NCBI GenBank assembly: GCA_905215395.1
Contig: CAJMQA010000254.1
Span: 1-5,178 of the forward strand
Direction of reading: 5' to 3'
DNA: 5,178 bases
DNA from: an uncultured bacterium
GTDB lineage: Bacteria > Bacteroidota > Bacteroidia > Bacteroidales > Marinifilaceae
The stretch's first letter is position 1, and each line of letters starts with the position of its first letter. Positions 1-5,178 of this stretch are shown in pieces. A program made the position numbers and the translations under genes. The notes under the pieces are model-generated. The model saw only the letters and a list, made by a program, of their open reading frames with translations, did not search any database and was not told the origin of the DNA.

Positions 1-662
1 TAAAACATAAAGATAATTTCTATCACACCCTGACCGTATTGGATACTCTTTCTTTATACAGTCAGGACTTATGGTTACGCTGGGCTGCCCTGTTACATGA
101 TATTGCCAAACCCGTTACTAAAAAATACATACAGGGGACAGGCTGGACATTTTACGGACATAATCATGTAGGGGAGCGAATGGTGACCAAAATCTTCAAC
201 CGCTTGAAATTACCCCAGAACGAAAAAATGAAATACGTCCAGAAACTGGTTAATCTGCATATGCGGCCTATCGTACTTTCAGAGGAAATTGTCACAGACT
301 CTGCCGTGCGTCGTTTACTTTTCGACGCAGGAGATGATATAGATGACCTGATGACTCTTGCAGAAGCTGATATTACCTCTAAAAATGAAGCTAAAGTAAA
401 ACGTTTTCTGACCAATTTTAAGATTGTCCGTCAAAAACTCAAAGAAGTGGAAGAAAAAGATTCCATCCGGAATTTTCAGCCTCCTATAAGCGGAGAAGAA
501 ATCATCGACACCTTTCATCTTCCTCCTTGCAAAATAATTGGCGATATCAAAAATGCTATCAAAGAAGCCATTCTTGACGGCGTTATCGGAAATAATTATA
601 CCGAAGCCAGGGAATATATGTTTAAAGTAGCCAAGGAGTTAGGAGTCAAAAGCGAAGAATAG
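1..662 (+). CDS. cca: CCA tRNA nucleotidyltransferase, C-terminal part (5' end outside window)
   Basis: This is the C-terminal 219 residues of a CCA-adding enzyme, which builds or repairs the 3' CCA end of tRNAs in the cytoplasm. The frame is open from base 3 and ends at TAG 660-662. A TTG at 39 is not the start, because conserved family sequence (KHKDNFYHTL, bases 3-32) lies before it in frame. The visible part is the HD phosphohydrolase-like domain: His8 in FYHTL, His32-Asp33 in LLHDIAKP, His53/His55 in YGHNH, and Asp123 in EADITSKN, counting from the first visible codon. A C-terminal helical region follows, with the family-typical RNFQPPISGEE (about 156-166) and IKNAIKEAILDGVI (about 182-195). 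The nucleotidyltransferase domain, which carries the catalytic carboxylates, would lie off the left edge. Family members are usually about 450-480 residues, so roughly half is missing. The gene converges on the lipid kinase, with 2 bp between stop codons. A stand-alone HD hydrolase is possible but much less likely given the C-terminal motifs. Confidence 0.9.
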   Translation, partial: KHKDNFYHTLTVLDTLSLYSQDLWLRWAALLHDIAKPVTKKYIQGTGWTFYGHNHVGERMVTKIFNRLKLPQNEKMKYVQKLVNLHMRPIVLSEEIVTDSAVRRLLFDAGDDIDDLMTLAEADITSKNEAKVKRFLTNFKIVRQKLKEVEEKDSIRNFQPPISGEEIIDTFHLPPCKIIGDIKNAIKEAILDGVIGNNYTEAREYMFKVAKELGVKSEE

Positions 663-664
663 CA

Positions 665-1543
665 TCATTGTTTTTTAGGAAGAACGACTTTCAGTACGCC
701 CTTATGCATTTTCAGCTGTATAGGAGAATGCATGATATAAGCATCTCCGTCGATATGCACTCTTTCGATATCCCCCTCGACAATCGCCTCCGAACATTGC
801 AGTTCCTTATAATAGGATAATTTATATATTTTTGAATTCATAAAGAAAAGCAGGAACCACAGAATCTCAAAAAAGGCAGGGCGCTTCATGATACATATAT
901 CCATCAGGCCATCCTGCATAGAGGCATTGGGGGCAATAAAGGCATTGTTGCCATACTGGGAACTGTTGGCAAAACTCAGGATAAAGCAACTTACCGTCAT
1001 GACCTTGCCGCCACTGATGATCTTATATTTCTTTTCCGGATAACGGAACCACAATTTAATTGCAGCATAAATGTAAGAGAAAATTCCTCTCAATTTCAGG
1101 TTATTGAACTCGTGGGCCACCTGAGCATCAAATCCAACCCCGCTGACATTCAATGAAAATTTCCCGTTCATTTCCAGCATATCAATCCGGGCATACTGAT
1201 CACTCAGCACCTGTTTCAAAGCCTTTGTCATAAATACAGAATACCCCAGATGGCGGGCAAATCCATTTCCACTTCCCAGGGATACAACAGCAAAAGCAAT
1301 ATCACTTCCCCTCAAAGCACTACCTACCTCATTGACCGTTCCATCCCCTCCCACTGCTACAATATGAGTATATTTTCCGGATTTCCGGGCCTTTTCTACT
1401 AATTCATGGGCATGTCCCGCATACTCTGTAAATACGATGTCATAATCAACATGGTCATATTCAGGCAATTTTCTGATCTTATCCGGCAACTCTTTTCCAA
1501 GTCCCAGCCCTGATATCGGATTTACTATAAACAATATGCGCAT
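665..1543 (-). CDS. Diacylglycerol kinase-family lipid kinase (YegS/BmrU/LCB5 type)
   Basis: A complete 292-residue lipid kinase, the normal length for the bacterial YegS/BmrU family. These soluble or membrane-associated enzymes transfer phosphate from ATP to a lipid hydroxyl such as diacylglycerol or a sphingoid base. The N-terminal DAGK catalytic domain has the VNPISG opening (7-12), the nucleotide-binding GGDGTVNEV (65-73) and SLGSGNGFARHLG (88-100), where many relatives have GTGND. The C-terminal beta-sandwich has NVSGVGFDA (132-140), PNASMQDGLMD (205-215) and HIDGD (263-267), matching the family's DG and DGE-like motifs. A hydrophobic patch at 224-235 could touch the membrane. The ATG at 1541-1543 is preferred because MRILFIVNP is the usual family start. 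A TTG at 1562-1564 would add seven residues and overlap the ugd stop by 4 bp. The gene lies 17 bp behind ugd on the same strand, so it is probably the second gene of an operon. The substrate cannot be read from the sequence. Bacteroidota make sphingolipids, so a sphingoid or ceramide substrate is plausible. Confidence 0.92.
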   Translation of the reverse strand: MRILFIVNPISGLGLGKELPDKIRKLPEYDHVDYDIVFTEYAGHAHELVEKARKSGKYTHIVAVGGDGTVNEVGSALRGSDIAFAVVSLGSGNGFARHLGYSVFMTKALKQVLSDQYARIDMLEMNGKFSLNVSGVGFDAQVAHEFNNLKLRGIFSYIYAAIKLWFRYPEKKYKIISGGKVMTVSCFILSFANSSQYGNNAFIAPNASMQDGLMDICIMKRPAFFEILWFLLFFMNSKIYKLSYYKELQCSEAIVEGDIERVHIDGDAYIMHSPIQLKMHKGVLKVVLPKKQ

Positions 1544-1560
1544 AATCTGTTTTTCATTTT

Positions 1561-2874
1561 TCAACGGCCTATTCCATAATATATATATCCGAATTCATGC
1601 ATTTGTTCAGGACTGTATATATTGCGACCGTCAAAAATCACCTTTTCCTTTAGTGAACGTTCAATAAAAGTAAATTTAGGCACTTTAAATTCCTGCCACT
1701 CCGTCACCACAATCATTGCATCGGCATCCTGCAAAGCATCATACATATTCTTCGCGTAATTGATTTTACTGCCTATCCTCCGACGGCATTCCTCCATAGC
1801 AACCGGATCAAAAGCGGTGACTGTTGCTCCTGCCCCTATCAGTAAATCAATCAATACCAAAGCGGGAGCCTCTCTCATATCATCTGTTGCCGGTTTAAAA
1901 GACAACCCCCACATGCCGAAATGTTTCCCCTTCAGCTTTCCCTTGTAATGGTTCCGTATTTTGTCAAACAACACTGTTTTCTGTTTATCATTTACACGTT
2001 CGACGGACTTTAAAAGTTCCATACTGTAACCAAAATCATCTCCTGTTTTTATCAAAGCCTTCACATCCTTTGGGAAACAGGAACCTCCATATCCGCATCC
2101 GGCATTCAGAAACTTCTTACCAATCCGCGAATCACTGCCAATACCTCTCTTCACAGCCTCCACATCTGCCCCCATAATCTCACATAAATTAGCAATATCG
2201 TTCATAAATGAGATACGCGTCGCCAACATTGAATTGGCTGCATATTTTGTCATCTCCGCCGAAGGGATATCCATAAAATAAATCGGAATATCTTTCAAAA
2301 TAAAAGCATGGTATAAACGCTCCATAACCTTCCCGGCACGCTCAGACTCTACTCCGATCACCACCCTGTCCGGTTTCATAAAATCATTTACAGCGTCCCC
2401 CTCTTTCAAAAATTCAGGATTGGAAGCTACGTCAAATTCAACTTTTACTCCTCTCCGATCCAACTCTTCCTGAACAGTCTGTTTTACTTTCATATTGGTT
2501 CCTACAGGCACTGTTGACTTAGTCACGACAACCGTATAATCATCTATCAATTCTCCGACTTCCCGGGCCACTCCCAAAACATAGCGTAAATCAGCGCTAC
2601 CATCTTCATCCGGAGGAGTACCAACCGCAATAAAAACTGCATCTGCATCTTTCAGGGCATCCTTTATGGAAGTCGTGAAAAACAGCCTCTCGTCTGCCCG
2701 GTTTTTAGCCACTAATTCTGCCAGTCCGGGTTCATAAATAGGAATACCTCCCTGATTCAATATTTCAATTTTAGATGCATCAACGTCTACACAGGTTACG
2801 GTAACACCAGTTTCAGCCAGGCAAGTTCCGGAAACAAGTCCTACATACCCAGTCCCAACTACAGCTATTCTCAT
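1561..2874 (-). CDS. ugd: UDP-glucose 6-dehydrogenase
   Basis: A complete 437-residue UDP-glucose dehydrogenase, a cytoplasmic enzyme that oxidises UDP-glucose to UDP-glucuronate with two NAD+. The product feeds capsule, exopolysaccharide, lipopolysaccharide or glycolipid synthesis. The N-terminal Rossmann domain opens with MRIAVVGTGYVG (NAD-binding GxGYVG at 7-12) and continues through VGTPPDEDGSADL (84-96), TKSTVPVGT (118-126) and SNPEFLKEG (151-159, with the conserved Glu154). The central helix has MTKYAANSMLATR (208-220), with Lys210 and Asn214 at the expected active-site positions. The catalytic cysteine is Cys266 in GYGGSCFPKD (261-270), with Asp270. The C-terminal UDP-sugar-binding domain has GLSFKPATDDMREAP (323-337) and FDGRNIY (414-420). 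All key residues are present and the length is typical, so it should be active. The ATG at 2872-2874 is fixed by the Rossmann motif directly behind it. A candidate -7 box lies at 2911-2918. The lipid kinase follows 17 bp downstream. A UDP-ManNAc dehydrogenase of the same superfamily is less likely given the UGD-type FLKEG and DDMREAP motifs. Confidence 0.96.
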   Translation of the reverse strand: MRIAVVGTGYVGLVSGTCLAETGVTVTCVDVDASKIEILNQGGIPIYEPGLAELVAKNRADERLFFTTSIKDALKDADAVFIAVGTPPDEDGSADLRYVLGVAREVGELIDDYTVVVTKSTVPVGTNMKVKQTVQEELDRRGVKVEFDVASNPEFLKEGDAVNDFMKPDRVVIGVESERAGKVMERLYHAFILKDIPIYFMDIPSAEMTKYAANSMLATRISFMNDIANLCEIMGADVEAVKRGIGSDSRIGKKFLNAGCGYGGSCFPKDVKALIKTGDDFGYSMELLKSVERVNDKQKTVLFDKIRNHYKGKLKGKHFGMWGLSFKPATDDMREAPALVLIDLLIGAGATVTAFDPVAMEECRRRIGSKINYAKNMYDALQDADAMIVVTEWQEFKVPKFTFIERSLKEKVIFDGRNIYSPEQMHEFGYIYYGIGR

Positions 2875-2896
2875 ATGAATTCTTTTTTATGTATAC

Positions 2897-2908
2897 AATT
2901 CTAGAATT
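2897..2908. repeat. Perfect 12-bp palindrome at the predicted ugd transcription start
   Basis: AATTCTAGAATT reads the same on both strands. It begins 2 bp downstream of the minus-strand -7 box (2911-2918), so it would sit on the predicted ugd start site and first transcribed bases. That position suits a dimeric repressor operator. It is AT-rich and could be chance. The ends do not extend (C2896 opposite T2909). Confidence 0.4.
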
Positions 2909-2910
2909 TA

Positions 2911-2918
2911 CAAAGTTA
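2911..2918 (-). promoter_or_regulatory. Candidate Bacteroidota -7 box for ugd and the lipid kinase
   Basis: Read on the minus strand this is TAACTTTG, an exact match to the Bacteroidota -7 consensus TAnnTTTG. The box ends 36 bp before the ugd ATG, which would give a leader of about 30 nt. No TTTG is seen at the expected -33 position (around 2934-2940), so the promoter is only half supported. The leader is A-rich near the start codon and has no clear Shine-Dalgarno sequence. Confidence 0.5.
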
Positions 2919-2973
2919 CAGGATTTAATCGAATATTTTTACAGGAAGCCCTCTCTTTTATTAGCAATTTCTG

Positions 2974-2981
2974 TATTTTTG
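2974..2981 (+). promoter_or_regulatory. Candidate Bacteroidota -7 box for the alpha-2-macroglobulin gene
   Basis: TATTTTTG is an exact match to the Bacteroidota -7 consensus TAnnTTTG. It ends 25 bp before the ATG at 3007, giving a short predicted leader of about 18-20 nt that ends in the A-rich stretch TAAAAATAAAACT, a common ribosome-entry context in this phylum. No good -33 TTTG is visible near 2950-2956. The T-rich surroundings raise the chance of a random match, so confidence is moderate. Confidence 0.45.
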
Positions 2982-2984
2982 TCA

Positions 2985-2996
2985 TTAGGATCCTAA
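2985..2996. repeat. Perfect 12-bp palindrome between the -7 box and the macroglobulin start codon
   Basis: TTAGGATCCTAA is a perfect inverted repeat with no spacer. It starts 3 bp downstream of the plus-strand -7 box (2974-2981) and ends 10 bp before the ATG at 3007, covering the predicted transcription start. Its AGGA (2987-2990) is too far from the ATG to act as a normal Shine-Dalgarno. A repressor-type operator is possible. The sequence differs from the palindrome at 2897-2908, so a shared regulator is not implied. Confidence 0.4.
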
Positions 2997-3006
2997 AAAT
3001 AAAACT

Positions 3007-5178
3007 ATGAAAAGCTTTCAATTTTTTGTATTTATAATCCTGTTATCCATTTTTGCAGGATGTAAAGATAAACAACTTGATTACAGCAAATACATTACCG
3101 GATATACCGGAGGAGTCATCAAATCAACCTCTCCGGTTACGGTTTATTTAGGGCAAACACCGGCTAAAGGATTTCAGGCCGGTAGTGTATTACCTGAAAA
3201 CTTGTTAAAAATATCCCCGGCCATCAAGGGAGAGTTGACCCTAAAAGACAACAATAGCGTTGAATTTGTCCCCGCCGAAAGATTCCGGAACGGTACCACA
3301 TATAAAGCAAGCTTCAATCTGGGAGCACTTTGTAATGTTCCGGAGGAATTCCGGAAATTTGAATTTCAATTCGATATTGTTCCCCTGACAGTTATCTATG
3401 AAAAAGGAGAATTACTCACGGAAGAAGATAATGAAAAAGCCTTGCAATATCAGGGATCACTTGAAAGTTCCGATGAAATCAATAGCGAAGAAATTGAAAA
3501 AAGCATCTCTGCAACTTATGACGGACAAAACATAAACCCGGAATGGAGACATGAAGGCAATCACCACTATTTCACATACCATAATCTGGTAAAATCCGAA
3601 ACCCAAAAGACGCTAACCCTCACTTTCTCCAAAAATATCCAGAATCACGAAACAGAACACATTTCTATTCCGGGATTAAACGATTTTACCCTTCTGAATA
3701 TCAAAGCTACCGAAAGTGAACCTCCAGTAATTGAAATCTATATGTCGGAAAATATTGACCCGGATCAGGATCTGACAGGTTTGATCAGCCTGCAAAATAT
3801 ATCTGGTTTCAACTATAAAGTCAATGACAATGTCATCTACCTGTATCCCAAAAATTTACAGGAGAATAACAATGTAAACCTAACTCTTCACAAAGGGATC
3901 CGGAGCATCAGCGGAAACTCCCTGCAAGAAGAATTCATCAGAAACATACGTATTGTCGCAGCCAAACCTCAGGTAAAACTCATCGGGAAAGGAGTAATTA
4001 TCCCGGGTAATAACCAGGTGCTCATTCCATTTTCTGCCATAGCCCTGAAGGCTGTTGACCTGGAAATCATTCAGGTTTTCAATCAGAATATGAATTTTTT
4101 CCTGCAAGAAAACTCATATGACAACAATAGGGAACTCATGCGTACCGCACGTCCTGTCTATTCAAAAAAAATCGACCTGCAGGCTGGTCATCCCAATATC
4201 AACCTGGACAAATGGAACGATTTTACCATTGATCTTTCTGATCTTGTAAAACTGGAAAAAGGAGTGGTATACCGTTTCCGGATAAAATTCAAAAAATCAT
4301 ATACAACCCTTCCTTGTGCAGACGAAAGCCCTGACTCTGAATATGATTCCGGGAACTGGGACAACCCGGGCTACTACTACAGCGAATACGATTATCCATC
4401 CGGATACGAGTGGCAACAGAGAAATAATCCCTGCAACATATCCTATTATACGGGCGAACGTTTTGAAGCCCGGAACATTATCAATACCTCTCTGGGAATT
4501 ATGGCCAAACAGGGAGCCGACAACCAGTATCACATATGTGTGAATGATCTCGGAAGTACAACTCCCGTGTCCGACTGTCAGGTCAGCCTATACAATTACC
4601 AAAATCAGAAAATAGATTCCGCACAAACAGACAAAAATGGTTTCACCAGTTTAAAACCTGAAGGGAAGGCCTTCATTGTAGTAGCCCAGAAAGGTAAAGA
4701 CAAGGCCTGGTTGCGCCTCGGAGATGCCAATGCCTTATCGCTCAGTAATTTTGATGTAAGTGGACAACACGTTCAAATGGGTGTAAAAGGTTTTATCTAC
4801 GGAGAAAGAGGAGTATGGCGTCCGGGAGACGAGCTATACTTATCTTTAATCCTCGAAGACAAACTTCACGTATTACCCGAAGGACATCCCATTGTTGCAC
4901 AACTGATCGATCCGAACGGCCATATCACCCAAACATTAAAAGACAACATCAGTAAGAACAATATCTATTGTTTTACTTTCAAAACAGATGAAAAAGCCCA
5001 GACGGGCTATTGGCAGGCATTGTTCCGGGTCGGAGGTCTGACTTTTAAGAAAACTCTGAGAATAGAAACTATAAAACCGAACCGCCTGGCCATAACCATG
5101 GAATTTCCGAACGATAAGATCATCGGTAAAGGAGTCTCTACAGCTCCCGTCCAGGTCAAAACGAAATGGTTGAATGGC
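3007..5178 (+). CDS. Alpha-2-macroglobulin family lipoprotein, N-terminal part (3' end outside window)
   Basis: An uninterrupted frame of 724 codons runs from ATG 3007 to the right edge with no stop. Residues 1-18 form a lipoprotein signal peptide: Lys2, a hydrophobic core, then the lipobox FAGC with Cys19 as the predicted lipidation site. After Cys19 comes KDKQLD, not a run of acidic residues, so no clear surface-export signal is seen. Two SbsA/Big_5-like Ig folds are suggested at about 44-125 and 240-318. A beta-rich macroglobulin-type region follows (about 325-435), then a Cys437-Cys476 segment rich in Tyr and Asp. Another MG-like domain spans about 508-575. The MG2 (A2M_N) domain starts near 590, with the hallmark GERGVWRPGD at 599-608. 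Bacterial relatives are very large (commonly 1,500-1,900 residues), so well over half is missing, including the bait region and any thioester. The family is thought to trap proteases in the cell envelope. The gene is divergent from ugd. The start is supported by the signal peptide and A-rich leader. Confidence 0.9.
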   Translation, partial: MKSFQFFVFIILLSIFAGCKDKQLDYSKYITGYTGGVIKSTSPVTVYLGQTPAKGFQAGSVLPENLLKISPAIKGELTLKDNNSVEFVPAERFRNGTTYKASFNLGALCNVPEEFRKFEFQFDIVPLTVIYEKGELLTEEDNEKALQYQGSLESSDEINSEEIEKSISATYDGQNINPEWRHEGNHHYFTYHNLVKSETQKTLTLTFSKNIQNHETEHISIPGLNDFTLLNIKATESEPPVIEIYMSENIDPDQDLTGLISLQNISGFNYKVNDNVIYLYPKNLQENNNVNLTLHKGIRSISGNSLQEEFIRNIRIVAAKPQVKLIGKGVIIPGNNQVLIPFSAIALKAVDLEIIQVFNQNMNFFLQENSYDNNRELMRTARPVYSKKIDLQAGHPNINLDKWNDFTIDLSDLVKLEKGVVYRFRIKFKKSYTTLPCADESPDSEYDSGNWDNPGYYYSEYDYPSGYEWQQRNNPCNISYYTGERFEARNIINTSLGIMAKQGADNQYHICVNDLGSTTPVSDCQVSLYNYQNQKIDSAQTDKNGFTSLKPEGKAFIVVAQKGKDKAWLRLGDANALSLSNFDVSGQHVQMGVKGFIYGERGVWRPGDELYLSLILEDKLHVLPEGHPIVAQLIDPNGHITQTLKDNISKNNIYCFTFKTDEKAQTGYWQALFRVGGLTFKKTLRIETIKPNRLAITMEFPNDKIIGKGVSTAPVQVKTKWLNG

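Noticed and set aside
39..41. TTG as a start codon for the cca fragment
   Set aside because: In-frame codons from base 3 encode conserved family sequence including the HD-domain His in FYHTL, so the true start lies left of the window.
164..518. Minus-strand open frames inside cca (164-415 and 315-518)
   Set aside because: They lie wholly antisense to a well-supported gene, resemble no family and have no upstream signals.
640..700. T-run at about 669-676 as an intrinsic terminator
   Set aside because: There is no stable GC-rich stem immediately before the run. Nearby GAAGAA copies are direct, not inverted.
1760..1948. Plus-strand 62-codon frame inside ugd
   Set aside because: It is antisense to highly conserved ugd codons and its translation is a low-information shadow of that gene.
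2987..2990. AGGA as the ribosome binding site of the macroglobulin gene
   Set aside because: It is 16 bp upstream of the ATG, too far for normal spacing, and is part of the palindrome. Bacteroidota commonly start from A-rich leaders without a Shine-Dalgarno.
3880..4107. Minus-strand 75-codon frame in the macroglobulin gene
   Set aside because: It overlaps a continuous 724-codon frame with clear domains, and no promoter or family match is seen.
4315..4434. Cys437 or Cys476 as a macroglobulin thioester
   Set aside because: Neither lies in a CxEQ motif, and the thioester domain of this family is near the C-terminal half, outside the window.
4297..4543. Overlapping frames on both strands (4297-4533 minus, 4316-4543 plus) under the Tyr-rich loop
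   Set aside because: The minus frame looks like a hydrophobic small membrane protein, but this follows from the Tyr/Asp/Asn codons read in reverse. Both lie inside the real reading frame.

Overview
The window looks like chromosomal DNA from a member of the Bacteroidota, most likely order Bacteroidales. The evidence is the style of the CCA-adding enzyme and the alpha-2-macroglobulin lipoprotein, A-rich leaders without a clear Shine-Dalgarno sequence, and two matches to the Bacteroidota -7 promoter box (TAnnTTTG). The genus cannot be fixed from the sequence. Base composition looks even across the window. There are no insertion sequences, tRNA or rRNA genes, CRISPR arrays or phage genes.

Layout, left to right. 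(1) Bases 1-662, plus strand: the C-terminal part of a CCA tRNA nucleotidyltransferase (HD domain and C-terminal helical region), cut by the left edge. (2) Bases 665-1543, minus strand: a YegS/BmrU/LCB5-type lipid kinase, tail to tail with gene 1 and only 2 bp from it. (3) Bases 1561-2874, minus strand: an intact UDP-glucose 6-dehydrogenase, upstream of the kinase and almost certainly cotranscribed with it. (4) Bases 2875-3006: a 132-bp divergent intergenic region with a candidate -7 box on each strand, each followed within 2-3 bp by a different perfect 12-bp palindrome. (5) Bases 3007-5178, plus strand: the first 724 residues of a large alpha-2-macroglobulin-family lipoprotein, still open at the right edge.

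The genes have separate jobs. The first matures tRNA 3' ends. The ugd-kinase pair supplies UDP-glucuronate, a precursor for surface polysaccharide or glycolipid, and phosphorylates a membrane lipid or sphingoid base. The last is a cell-envelope protein of a family thought to trap proteases or assist envelope defence. All are recognisable families, and I found no clear case for an unknown multi-gene system. The points most worth a second look are the divergent promoter region with its paired palindromes, the ugd-lipid kinase pairing, and the Tyr/Asp-rich, Cys-flanked loop in the macroglobulin. What lies beyond the right edge also matters: the thioester site and a possible pbpC neighbour.
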